Assembly: GCF_005877885.1 (NCBI RefSeq)
Contig: NZ_VCHY01000009.1
Span: 161,092-225,091 of the forward strand
DNA length: 64,000 bases
Reading direction: 5' to 3'
Source: Labilibacter sediminis
Lineage (GTDB): Bacteria > Bacteroidota > Bacteroidia > Bacteroidales > Marinilabiliaceae
In this document: piece after piece, positions 55,510 to 63,923 of the stretch
How the letters are laid out: the number at the start of each line of letters is the position of its first letter
How positions within the stretch are numbered: position 1 is the first letter of the stretch
Notes under the pieces: generated by a model
Seen by the model: only the letters and a program-made list of their open reading frames with translations
Told to the model about the DNA's origin: nothing
The model's database searches: none
Translations under genes and position numbers: made by a program

Positions 55510-55977
55510 AGTTGTTTATTTTTTAATTACAATACCTAAACAACACTTCTTCAGAATAGTTTAATGCAATGATAAAAAACCAATAATCAGCGGCTTATTA
55601 TATAACACCTGATATTTCCCATATCTCCAAACACTTTATATAGCTTGGTTTATGAACCACGAAACAACGTTCAGCGAAGCTAATTTTACGAATTAATCGA
55701 ATTACTTTTCTTCGAAAAGCTAATAAAACCACGAAGTGGTTTAAAAATTCGTTTAATTCAATTAATTCGTAATTATATTAACAGTAAATATAATTTATTG
55801 ATTATCAATCTTATCTTTTAGTATATTATTCCTTTATGCCTGAAATATTACACTTTACAAGTCATGGGAAACATCAGTAACACTTTAAAATTTCATTATT
55901 TATTGAAAAATGATGTGATAATTTGCTAAAACGGGAATGGTATTTGTTACAAATGCAAAAACTAAACATTCTTTATT
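55510..55977. other. Intergenic region with a stem-loop repeat, 468 bp
   Basis: No gene seen. About 55649-55775 is a structured element (listed separately). The rest is AT-rich. The first bases before 55978 contain an ATTTGTTACAAAT palindrome that could be an operator or part of the promoter of the lipoprotein gene. Confidence 0.5.
55687..55771. repeat. Stem-loop intergenic element
   Basis: TACGAATTAATCGAATTA at 55687-55704 pairs with TAATTCAATTAATTCGTA at 55754-55771 over 18 bp with a single mismatched column, which as RNA can form a G-U pair in one orientation. The loop holds two smaller palindromes, TTTTCTTCGAAAA and AAACCAC-GAA-GTGGTTT (55726-55742). Looks like a mobile or dispersed repeat rather than a terminator. 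Confidence 0.65.
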
Positions 55978-56772
55978 ATGAAAAACTTTAACCAACCTAT
56001 ATTAATTATAACACTATTGGCTATTATTACATGCTCATGTTCAAGCTATCAGTTTGTAACTTTAAAAAGCTCTTTACAACAACCTTCCTCTGATGGTTTT
56101 ATATTCGACAACGATACACTTTTTGTTGAATATTCATTTAATGGTCCTAACTGCCCTGTAATCCTGAATATTCACAACAAAACTAACGTTCCCGTTTACC
56201 TCAACTGGAATCATTCCTCTGTAATAATCAACGGCGAGTCTTTTCCATTAAATCCTTCAACGTCTGAAGTATCATCTGAATACTCAGAAATAAGCACTGA
56301 ATTTTTAGATGACACATACACACATGGCGTTGGCAATGCCACAATTTATCACGATAACAGAATAGAGTTTTTACCGCCGAAATCGAAGATATCCGTTAAC
56401 AACATTACTATATGTAGCGATTTTTTTACCGGAGAAGGAGCTCATTTCAAGCATTCCGTTAAAAAGAAAAACCCCGGCAATACCACATACAAAGTCACTG
56501 AATATACATTTAATGAGGAAACCTCTCCTATGGAAATTCGTTGTTTTCTTTCATACTCAACAAAGCCTAAAGAAAATTGGCAGTATTTAGATCATATGTT
56601 TTGGGTAAGTAGTTTTTACAACTGCACTAACTGCTCCTTACCCACCGAAAGCAATAGATTTTACCTAACAAAATCAACCGGGGCTGGTACTGCACTTGGT
56701 GCTGTGGCTGTAATCGGTATTATTGCTGTGGCTGCACAAAATTCTGATTCAGGGGAAGATTCTTCTTATTAA
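55978..56772 (+). CDS. Hypothetical lipoprotein with C-terminal hydrophobic segment
   Basis: 264 residues; family not recognised. The lipoprotein signal ends at ITCSC. The body is beta-rich with an early VILNIHNKTNVPVYLNWNHS segment resembling small Ig-like domains found in uncharacterised Bacteroidota lipoproteins, and a pair of cysteines in NCTNCS. Near the C-terminus a hydrophobic stretch (GTALGAVAVIGIIAVAA) could span a membrane. It stands alone; expression context unknown. Confidence 0.65.
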   Translation: MKNFNQPILIITLLAIITCSCSSYQFVTLKSSLQQPSSDGFIFDNDTLFVEYSFNGPNCPVILNIHNKTNVPVYLNWNHSSVIINGESFPLNPSTSEVSSEYSEISTEFLDDTYTHGVGNATIYHDNRIEFLPPKSKISVNNITICSDFFTGEGAHFKHSVKKKNPGNTTYKVTEYTFNEETSPMEIRCFLSYSTKPKENWQYLDHMFWVSSFYNCTNCSLPTESNRFYLTKSTGAGTALGAVAVIGIIAVAAQNSDSGEDSSY

Positions 56773-56967
56773 ACCCCCATTATGTATTAGAACTTCGTCA
56801 TGAGGATTGAAAGTGCAATAAAACAAGACTTTACCGAAACGAGGCATAGCATCGTTCTGGTGAGTTGAGGTGAAGTAACGAAGTGACTTGTTTTGAAGGA
56901 ATTTCAATGTGTAATAGATTTTCTAATGCATATTGTGGGTTAAATGAACCAGCAATCTTAACGACAT

Positions 56968-57005
56968 AAAAAAATCCAGCAATTGAAACTGCTGGATTTT
57001 CTTTT
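56968..57005 (-). terminator. Bidirectional terminator after trpB
   Basis: A perfect 11-bp stem AAAATCCAGCA (56971-56981) / TGCTGGATTTT (56990-57000) with an eight-base loop. Leftward reading ends in seven T residues; rightward reading also ends in a T-rich tail, so it can stop the converging lipoprotein transcript too. Confidence 0.88.
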
Positions 57006-57029
57006 AAGAATTTATATATCTGGGTTATA

Positions 57030-58265
57030 CTACAAACCGTAATCTTTACCATATTTCTCTACCACATAGTCAATGTCCTTATCTCCTCTACCAGATAAGT
57101 TAACTAAGATAGTTTCATCTTTTGGCAGACCTGGAGCCATTTTAATGGCCTGTGCCACAGCATGCGCACTCTCTAACGCTGGAATAATTCCTTCGTTCCT
57201 GCTCAACTGGAAAAAGGCATCGATGGCTTCTTTATCAGATATTGTTTCGTAATTTACACGATTAATATCTTTCAGGTAACTGTGCTGAGGTCCAACACCT
57301 GGATAATCCAAACCACTGGCTACTGTATTTACCGGTGCCGGTTCTCCTTTTTCATCTTGCAATAAATAACATTTAAAACCATGAATCATACCCGGTTGCC
57401 CTAATGTTAATGTAGCTGCATGATCACCTGTTTTAAAGCTGGTACCGGCAGGCTCTACACCATGTATTTTTACGTTTTCATCTTGTAAAAAGGCAGAAAA
57501 CAAGCCCATTGCATTGGATCCCCCGCCAACGCAAGCAACCAAATTATCAGGCAGTTTACCATTTAACTCCTGAAACTGTTCTTTGGCTTCTTTACCAATA
57601 ATTGATTGAAAATCGCGCACCATCATTGGAAAGGGATGTGGTCCTACTACCGATCCTATGGCATATAGCTGAGAAACCGGATCGGCTAAGTATGCCTGAA
57701 AAGCTGAGTCAACAGCCTCTTTTAATGTTTTTAACCCATGTGTAGCTGGAATCACTTTTGCGCCAAGTATGCGCATTCGCACCACATTTGGGTATTCTTT
57801 TTTGATATCTACTTCTCCCATGTAAATATCACACTCTAAACCAAGCAATGCAGCAGCTGTAGCTAAAGCAACACCATGCTGCCCTGCACCTGTTTCAGCA
57901 ATAATTTTTTTCTTGCCCATTTTTTTGGCCAGCAATGCTTCGCCTAAACAATGGTTAATTTTATGTGCTCCTGTATGATTAAGGTCTTCTCTTTTGAGGT
58001 AGATTTGAGCTCCGCCAAGCTGTGTAGATAAGCTCTTGGCATGAAAAACTGGTGATGGACGACCTGTGTAGTGTTTTTGTAGGTAATGAAGTTCCTCTGT
58101 AAAAACAGGGTCATCTTTAATTTTTTCGTAAGCATCGGTAATTTCCTGCATCAAAGGCTCCAGCACAGGAGGAACAAATCTCCCTCCAAATTCACCAAAA
58201 AAACCGTTTTTATCAGGCATTACAGAAGCTTCCAACAATGATTTGTCAACTGTCTGATCTTTCAT
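57030..58265 (-). CDS. trpB: Tryptophan synthase beta chain
   Basis: 411 residues. The PLP lysine is K102 in [16 protein letters not shown], the catalytic glutamate E124 in [11 protein letters not shown], and the phosphate-binding loop is [12 protein letters not shown]. The opening [18 protein letters not shown] and the [13 protein letters not shown] segment place it in the TrpB1 group that normally works with TrpA. It condenses indole with serine. No trpA or other trp gene is adjacent on either side in this window. Confidence 0.96.
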   Translation of the reverse strand: MKDQTVDKSLLEASVMPDKNGFFGEFGGRFVPPVLEPLMQEITDAYEKIKDDPVFTEELHYLQKHYTGRPSPVFHAKSLSTQLGGAQIYLKREDLNHTGAHKINHCLGEALLAKKMGKKKIIAETGAGQHGVALATAAALLGLECDIYMGEVDIKKEYPNVVRMRILGAKVIPATHGLKTLKEAVDSAFQAYLADPVSQLYAIGSVVGPHPFPMMVRDFQSIIGKEAKEQFQELNGKLPDNLVACVGGGSNAMGLFSAFLQDENVKIHGVEPAGTSFKTGDHAATLTLGQPGMIHGFKCYLLQDEKGEPAPVNTVASGLDYPGVGPQHSYLKDINRVNYETISDKEAIDAFFQLSRNEGIIPALESAHAVAQAIKMAPGLPKDETILVNLSGRGDKDIDYVVEKYGKDYGL

Positions 58266-58527
58266 AAATTTTAATTTATTATTAAGATATAAGGGTAAGT
58301 TCTAGATACTTATAAACACAGCAACAAATAGTCATTTCCTTTATTAAGTACATAACAGAACTTTATTCTTAATCTTTATTGATTTATATTTTATCTCCTG
58401 GTCATTAGGTAAGATTATCACAATAATAAATTAATAATTTGTAAACGCAAAAAAAAGCGCATGAACATTACTGATCATACGCCATTCTAATTACAAACTA
58501 CTCTTTACTCAATAATTAAACTTTTCA

Positions 58528-60183
58528 TCAATTTAACTTGTTCCAAATTAAATATCCGCCTGAAAGATTTTTAAGATTGACGAAACCTCTTTCGGCTAAG
58601 ATAAGATAAGCCAAGTATCCTCTTAATCCTTTGGCACAATACACATAGGTTGGTTTGTCAGGATCTAAACCTTCCAAGGCATCTGAACGTAATTTTTCGA
58701 GCTGAATATTGGTAGCGTTGGCAATTTTACCATTTGCTTTTAACTCTCCGGCAGTACGTACATCAATTAAATTGTACTCCTCTTCCGGAGTATTATCTAT
58801 CAAATCCTTAAGCTTAGCTGCATCAATTTCACTATAGTTACCATTCAATACATTGGACGTCACATATCCCGATACTATCACCGGATCTTTAGCTGGAGAA
58901 TATGGTGGTGCATAAGCTAAATCAAGATTGGCTAAATCGTTAATTTTAAGCTTTGCATAAATTGCTGTACTCATAATATCAATACGCTTGTCTACACCTT
59001 TTTCTCCAAAAGCCTCACAACCCAAAATTGTTCCGTCTTTAGGATCGTAATAAGTTTCTACAATCATATCTTTTTGATCAGGATAGTACCCGGGAGTAGA
59101 ACCTGCTGCAATCAGGTTAGTCGCATACTCAATATTATTTTTATTCATAAAATCAGGATTCATCCCTGTACGACCAAGCGTATGTTCAAATACTTTTATG
59201 ATAGCAGTTTTATATCCTCCTTTAAATTCTTCAGATCCTCCTGCTGCATTAACCCCTGCTGTTCTTCCTCCTTTATTTGAATGTGTTCCGAGTGGCAAAT
59301 AATCATACTCTCCCGTTTGCGTATTTTTAATACTGGCACAATCACCTGCTGCATATATGTTTGCAATAGAGGTTTCCATTTTTTCATTCACCTTAACGGC
59401 TCCATTGGCAATATGCTCTGCTCCTATTTTTGTTAATAGTTGCGAATTAGGGCGTATACCTACGCTCATAATAACAAAATCGGTATTTCGTACTTCTGTA
59501 TCGCTGATATGTACGCCTGTAATTTGACCATCCTCCACATCAAACTCCTTAACAAATGTATTGGTTACCACCTCTATACCATGTTCCTGAAGTGTATTTT
59601 GTGCAAACTGTCTGAATTTGCCTTCCCACATGGGTAAAATTCCGTCACTACCTTCAATAAGGGTTACTTTTTTACCTGCTTCACGAAGGTTTTCCGCTAC
59701 TTCAACACCAATTAAACCTGCACCCATTACGGTAATATGCCTGGCATCTTCTATCACATCTTTTTGCATAATGCGGTCATAATCTTCCAGGGTACGACAG
59801 GAGGACCAGTTTTGTGCTTTCTCAAGATTCTTTACAGGAGGAATAAAAGTACTAGCTCCCGCAGTATACACTAACTTATCGTAAGGGTATTCACCCAAAT
59901 TGGTTTTTACCACCTGCTGATCAGGCATAATTTCCAAGACCTCTTCTTCAAGATGTACATCAATATTAAAGCGGGTACGCAACAAGTTAGCCTCAACCAC
60001 TAACAAATCCTTTCGATCCTCAATTACCCCAGATAAAGCATAAGGAATTCCACACGTTGCGTAACTTATGTTTTTTGTTTTTTCAAACAATATGATTTCT
60101 GCATTTTCATCCTGCCTTCTGGCTTTGGCAGCAGCTGAAGGACCCGCAGACAATCCTCCAATAACTATAATTTTTTTACTCAT
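58528..60183 (-). CDS. CoA-disulfide reductase fused to a rhodanese domain
   Basis: 551 residues. FAD-binding GGLSAGPSAAAKARR, redox cysteine C44 in SYATCGIPYALSG, NAD-binding VMGAGLIGVEVAENL, and NIYAAGDCA belong to the single-cysteine CoA-disulfide reductase/NADH oxidase group. The C-terminal rhodanese domain (about 460-551) has DVRTAGEL and the sulfur-carrying C516 in YVYCAKGLRGY. Such CoADR-Rhd fusions reduce CoA disulfides and persulfides and are used in sulfur handling. It follows two rhodanese genes on the same strand with a 193-base gap. Confidence 0.93.
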   Translation of the reverse strand: MSKKIIVIGGLSAGPSAAAKARRQDENAEIILFEKTKNISYATCGIPYALSGVIEDRKDLLVVEANLLRTRFNIDVHLEEEVLEIMPDQQVVKTNLGEYPYDKLVYTAGASTFIPPVKNLEKAQNWSSCRTLEDYDRIMQKDVIEDARHITVMGAGLIGVEVAENLREAGKKVTLIEGSDGILPMWEGKFRQFAQNTLQEHGIEVVTNTFVKEFDVEDGQITGVHISDTEVRNTDFVIMSVGIRPNSQLLTKIGAEHIANGAVKVNEKMETSIANIYAAGDCASIKNTQTGEYDYLPLGTHSNKGGRTAGVNAAGGSEEFKGGYKTAIIKVFEHTLGRTGMNPDFMNKNNIEYATNLIAAGSTPGYYPDQKDMIVETYYDPKDGTILGCEAFGEKGVDKRIDIMSTAIYAKLKINDLANLDLAYAPPYSPAKDPVIVSGYVTSNVLNGNYSEIDAAKLKDLIDNTPEEEYNLIDVRTAGELKANGKIANATNIQLEKLRSDALEGLDPDKPTYVYCAKGLRGYLAYLILAERGFVNLKNLSGGYLIWNKLN

Positions 60184-60190
60184 AATTTTT

Positions 60191-60240
60191 CGACTAGATA
60201 CATGATACTAGACAAAAGACGAAAGACGAAAGTATAAAGA
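60191..60240. repeat. Short-word repeat tract
   Basis: GACTAGATACATGATACTAG followed by GAC-AAAAGAC-GAAAGAC-GAAAG. Its reverse complement shares the TTTCGTC words of the tract at 53690-53707. Confidence 0.55.
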
Positions 60241-60327
60241 TTAACCTACTCATTGGGTTACAACTAATTTTGTCGTATAGTGACAACCTAAACCAATAAC
60301 TTTTATGAATTACATGCTTGTAAAACG

Positions 60328-60359
60328 GTCTTAATACTTATGTCTTAATACTTATGTCT
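60328..60359. repeat. 14-bp tandem repeat
   Basis: GTCTTAATACTTAT occurs twice in tandem (60328-60341, 60342-60355) and starts a third time (GTCT). It lies just after the end of the upstream rhodanese gene. Confidence 0.75.
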
Positions 60360-60376
60360 AATTTTTAACTTTTAAC

Positions 60377-60691
60377 TCATTGGTTAAGTAACCTGTCTAC
60401 TTTCGACCAACGGCCTCCGTTATATACATCGTTAATGCTTTTACTTCTTAAAAGGCTTGTAGCACTTGCACTACGAATACCTGATGCACAACAAAGTACC
60501 AATGGTGATTTCATTTTTTTAATTTTATTCATTTTGTGCTGTACCTGATCCAAAGGAATATTAATTGACCCCTCAACATGACCACCACTGTATTCGGCTG
60601 GCGTGCGCACATCAATTATAGTTGCTCCCTGACTTAAAATTTCTGCTAACGGATTACTTTTACTTCCGAATAAACGACTTAGAATTCCCAT
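60377..60691 (-). CDS. Single-domain rhodanese
   Basis: 104 residues. IIDVRTPAEYSGGHVEGSIN and the active-site loop C68-ASGIR in LVLCCASGIRSASA are intact, with a second cysteine (C67) next to the catalytic one. No signal peptide. It carries persulfide sulfur to acceptors such as sulfite, cyanide or thiols. It follows a very similar rhodanese gene by 32 bases; the pair looks like a tandem duplication, with this copy having about 15 extra N-terminal residues. Confidence 0.93.
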   Translation of the reverse strand: MGILSRLFGSKSNPLAEILSQGATIIDVRTPAEYSGGHVEGSINIPLDQVQHKMNKIKKMKSPLVLCCASGIRSASATSLLRSKSINDVYNGGRWSKVDRLLNQ

Positions 60692-60723
60692 TTCTTTAAT
60701 TTGTTTTAATCTGCAACGACTTA

Positions 60724-60993
60724 TTACTTCACTTCACTTAATACATCTGCTACGGTATACCATGGTCCACCATCTGATACATTGGTACAACCCTTTTCAG
60801 TAAGATATTGGTAGGCAGAAAAGCTTCTCATACCGGAAGCACAACAAAGTACAATGGGTTCTTTAATCTCTAAAATTTCGTTTACTCTTTTTCCGAAAGT
60901 ATCCAAAGGAATATTGATTGATCCTTCAACATGGCCACCGGCAAATTCCATTGGTGTTCTTACATCGATTACTTTTACTTCTGTGTTTTTCAT
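60724..60993 (-). CDS. Single-domain rhodanese
   Basis: 89 residues, close to the minimum for the fold. VIDVRTPMEFAGGHVEGSIN and active-site loop C51-ASGMR in IVLCCASGMRSFSA, again with an adjacent cysteine (C50). It is closely similar to the next gene over most of its length. First of the two rhodanese genes after the Crp/Fnr regulator (87-base gap), so it is probably under its control. Confidence 0.93.
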   Translation of the reverse strand: MKNTEVKVIDVRTPMEFAGGHVEGSINIPLDTFGKRVNEILEIKEPIVLCCASGMRSFSAYQYLTEKGCTNVSDGGPWYTVADVLSEVK

Positions 60994-61080
60994 TTTTATA
61001 TTATTTTTTTATCACATTCGTTGATTAAAATTTCGAGGGACAAAAAAACAAGGAAGTAAAAGATTGCACAGTGACTTTGG

Positions 61081-61728
61081 TCACACAAGCGATATAATTT
61101 CAATTTTAAAGCGATGAAGCTTAATTCTGCCAAGCTTTTCAAGCTGCTTTAAAAGTCTGGAAACCACCTCTCTTGATGTATTTAAATCGCTGGCAATTTC
61201 CTGATGGGTAAGATTTAATATTTTTGCGTTTAATTCTTTCGATCTTTCGGATAAATACCTTTCCAGGCGCTCATCCATCTTCATAAAGGCAATACTATCG
61301 ATAGTTTGCAGCATCTCATCGAAACGAATTTGGTAGGCTCTAAAAATAAAATTCTTCCACGAATCGTATTTTTTCATCCACTCATCCATTTTACTGGTGG
61401 GAAGCATAATAATTTCCACATCTTCTATGGCTGTTGCCCTGATGTTGCTCCGAACATCGCCCATGCAACAAGTCAAACTCATGGCACAGGTTTCGCCACT
61501 GTTGAGATAATAAAGTAAAAGTTCGTTTCCATCCTTATCCTCTCTGCTTATTTTTAAACTACCTTTTATAAGTAAGGGCATTTGTTTAATATATGCCCCA
61601 ATTTCAATTAGCCTGTCACCGGCTTCAAAGTTTAATAGTTTTCCATTTTGCTGTATATCATTAACTAATTCTTCTTCGTAAAGAATTGGGAACTTTTCTT
61701 TTATTACGTCTTTTATAGCGTGTGTCAT
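61081..61728 (-). CDS. Crp/Fnr family regulator with clustered cysteines
   Basis: 215 residues. A cyclic-nucleotide-binding-type beta roll (about 30-120) is followed by a dimer helix and a winged HTH (about 150-210, LTHQEIASDLNTSREVVSRL). The pocket segment GETCAMSLTCCMGDVRSN has three cysteines (C81, C87, C88) where CRP has its phosphate-binding cassette, and the arginine/serine pair for cAMP is not in place. It lies upstream of the rhodanese/CoADR genes on the same strand. Thiol or persulfide sensing is my inference. Confidence 0.9.
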   Translation of the reverse strand: MTHAIKDVIKEKFPILYEEELVNDIQQNGKLLNFEAGDRLIEIGAYIKQMPLLIKGSLKISREDKDGNELLLYYLNSGETCAMSLTCCMGDVRSNIRATAIEDVEIIMLPTSKMDEWMKKYDSWKNFIFRAYQIRFDEMLQTIDSIAFMKMDERLERYLSERSKELNAKILNLTHQEIASDLNTSREVVSRLLKQLEKLGRIKLHRFKIEIISLV

Positions 61729-61751
61729 TGGTGCTTCATTTAATAGAGATG

Positions 61752-61759
61752 CAAAAATA
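61752..61759 (-). promoter_or_regulatory. -7 promoter element of the Crp/Fnr gene
   Basis: TATTTTTG on the minus strand (TAnnTTTG) ends 23 bases before the ATG at 61728. No TTG at the usual distance upstream. Confidence 0.5.
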
Positions 61760-61806
61760 AGTTATTTTGGGTAAAAAGAGTGATTATTAACCTATGGGGT
61801 ATATGA

Positions 61807-62013
61807 TTAAGTCGATGGAATGATTATTCTCCCTGGTTGAAGTATATATTTATCCAATGGAAGCAGTTTTTTAGCCGATGGACGACTAATAGTACCCAAT
61901 TATTAGCTTATATATGCCATTTGATCAGGAAAAATTGTACAGGGAAAGGTAGTGGCACCCAATTATTGTAGTTTTTAAGTCGATTGACTATGTTTTTAAG
62001 CCAATGGGCCACT
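61807..62013. repeat. Degenerate interspersed repeat array
   Basis: Units resembling TTAAGTCGATGGAATGA start at 61807, 61850 (shortened, TATCCAATGG), 61869 (TTTTAGCCGATGGACGACT), 61971 (GTTTTTAAGTCGATTGACTA) and 61992 (GTTTTTAAGCCAATGGGCC). CCCAATTATT occurs between them at 61895 and again at about 61958. Spacing is irregular except for the last two, which are 21 bases apart. Confidence 0.5.
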
Positions 62014-62133
62014 CATTAATCCCAAGGGATACAATTTTACCCTAAGGGGAGTGGCAAACCAGCCGAGGGAATAGTAAAAATAACAGGTTTGGTGATTTTA
62101 AAGGTTCAATATTAATAATACTATACCCAATAG

Positions 62134-62706
62134 CTATTGTTTTAGCCTATCCCCTTCCCAATTATCTGGATTATCAATAATATATTGTTTTATTCTTTGG
62201 TATGAATCATCATCCCTTATAATATGTTCCCAGAACCGGGATTGCCAGGCAAAATCAGGATTTATTTTTCGTGCGTTCATGGTTACCGCCGATTTAAAAC
62301 CACGGATTATGGATGCCAGATTTTTTCGTTGTGGGCCGAAATGGTTGGAATTATGTTGGTTGCCCGTAGAGACACGATGCATCGTGTCTCTACCACCCAT
62401 CACGCCATCCCCACCACCATTATATTTATTTTCCCCAATAATTATTATACCATGAAAATGATTTGGCATAACCACATAGGCATCTAATTCCAGATTCATA
62501 TCCGGTCGTAGCTGTGGTGTTTTTAACCATTCGGTTTCTACAATTTTTCCAATGGGTGATAATTGGGTAGGTGTAACTATATTACCAAAATACGGATGAC
62601 GATTTTGTGTACAAATGGTAATAAAATATGCTGCGTTGGATTTATAATCCCAATTTTGTAAACGAATAGATTCTATTCGGTATTTGTTCTGGAATTTTAG
62701 GGTCAT
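62134..62706 (-). CDS. REP-associated tyrosine transposase (RAYT, IS200/Y1 superfamily)
   Basis: 190 residues. The HUH motif is H83-F-H85 in AYVVMPNHFHGIIII; the C-terminal block WQSRFWEHIIRDDDSYQRI plus KQYIIDNP carries the candidate nucleophile tyrosines (Y169, Y175). RAYTs are single-copy domesticated Y1 transposases that act on short palindromic REP sequences. Between the two blocks residues 105-114 are encoded by a perfect 28-bp palindrome (62366-62393) that keeps the frame open. A second copy of the palindrome is 81 bases upstream of the start codon. Confidence 0.92.
   Translation of the reverse strand: MTLKFQNKYRIESIRLQNWDYKSNAAYFITICTQNRHPYFGNIVTPTQLSPIGKIVETEWLKTPQLRPDMNLELDAYVVMPNHFHGIIIIGENKYNGGGDGVMGGRDTMHRVSTGNQHNSNHFGPQRKNLASIIRGFKSAVTMNARKINPDFAWQSRFWEHIIRDDDSYQRIKQYIIDNPDNWEGDRLKQ
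62366..62393. repeat. REP-like palindrome inside the RAYT gene
   Basis: Perfect 28-bp palindrome with half-site GTAGAGACACGATG. It is read through in frame as part of the RAYT and adds about ten residues (RDTMHRVST). Confidence 0.9.
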
Positions 62707-62787
62707 TGGGGTATGTTTGATGTATTTAACCCTAAAATATAAAATTATTTGTTAACAATGGGATGATTTTGGATATATGTGATGCAT

Positions 62788-62815
62788 GTAGAGACGCGAT
62801 GCATCGCGTCTCTAC
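62788..62815. repeat. REP-like palindrome upstream of the RAYT gene
   Basis: Perfect 28-bp palindrome with half-site GTAGAGACGCGATG. It differs from the copy at 62366 at one base per arm (A to G, with the matching T to C), so pairing is preserved. It lies 13 bases beyond the acs stop codon and could also end that transcript. Confidence 0.9.
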
Positions 62816-62828
62816 CGTATATAAATAT

Positions 62829-63923
62829 TTACCCCCGTAATTCAATTAATTTATCAACAACGCCAGGATCGGCCAATGTGGATATATCGCCCAATTCATC
62901 GGTTTGTTGGGCAGCAATTTTTCGTAGAATACGGCGCATGATTTTACCCGAACGTGTTTTGGGTAATCCCGGGGCAATAATGATTTCATCGGGTGTGGCA
63001 ATTGGTCCAATGTGGTGCCTGACCTCGTTACGTAATTCACCAACCAATTCTTCATTGGCTGCATATCCATCTCGCAAAATAACGTAAGCAAATATTCCTT
63101 CACCCTTAATTTCGTGAGGGAAACCAACCACCGCAGCCTCTGCACAGAAAGGATGCGAAACCAAGGCGCCTTCTATTTCAGCTGAATTAATTCGATGTCC
63201 TGATACATTCATAACATCATCTACCCTACCAGTTAACCAATAATAACCGTCTTTATCGCGAATAGCTCCATCTCCCGTTAGGTAATATCCCTTATAGGTT
63301 TTTAGGTACACATCTAAAAAGCGCTGGTGATCGCCCTGAATGGTTCTCGCCATACTTGGCCATGGCTTTTTAATAGCCAGTAAACCCGATACATTATTAC
63401 CCTCTACCTCTTCTCCTTCAGGAGTAAGCAGTACTGGTTCTATACCGAAAAACGGAAGTGTAGCAGAACCAGGCTTGGTAGGTGTTGCTGCCGGCAAGGG
63501 TGTAATTAATATACCTCCCGTTTCTGTTTGCCACCAGGTATCTACAATAGAACATCTGCTTTCACCCACCATTTCGTAATACCACTTCCAGGTATCCGGG
63601 TTAATGGGTTCACCAACTGTGCCCAGCACGCGCAAACTACTTCGGTTGTATTTAGTTACAAAGTCATCTCCCTCTCGCTGAATGGCTCTAATGGCAGTTG
63701 GAGCTGTATAAAACTGGGTAATTTTTAACCGCTCTACCATATCCCAGTATCTTCCTGCATCCGGATAAGTAGGTGTACTTTCAAAAATAACTGTGGTAGC
63801 CCCGTTCATTAGCGGTCCGTATACTACATACGAATGCCCGGTTACCCAGCCAATATCAGCCACGCAGGCAAAAATATCTCCATCCTGATAGTCGAAAACA
63901 TATTTGTGTGTCAGTGCAGCATA
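62829..63923 (-). pseudogene. acs: Acetyl-CoA synthetase, 3' fragment
   Basis: 364 codons with the C-terminal half of AMP-forming acetyl-CoA synthetase: [79 protein letters not shown] and the acetyl-lysine region [12 protein letters not shown]. Full-length enzymes have about 640 residues. Reading upstream from Y-A-A-L, where the family has a GGY segment, the frame meets TGA (63924-63926) and TAG (63927-63929) and similarity stops. The gene is therefore broken at about 63924, apparently by an inserted element. It makes acetyl-CoA from acetate when intact. Confidence 0.85.

Larger units (their letters stand above)
61729..62133. other. Intergenic region with degenerate repeats, 405 bp
   Basis: No coding frame of note. 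The segment from about 61800 to 62050 consists of near-repeats of a 20- to 22-base unit (listed separately). The stretch next to 61728 is the regulator's promoter region and includes TATTTTTG on the minus strand at 61752-61759. Confidence 0.6.

Noticed and set aside
61807..62013. CRISPR array
   Set aside because: Repeat units are degenerate, unevenly spaced and without unique spacers of constant length; no cas gene is near.
62779..63087. 102-codon open frame on the plus strand
   Set aside because: It is antisense to acs and includes the palindrome; codon texture follows acs on the other strand.
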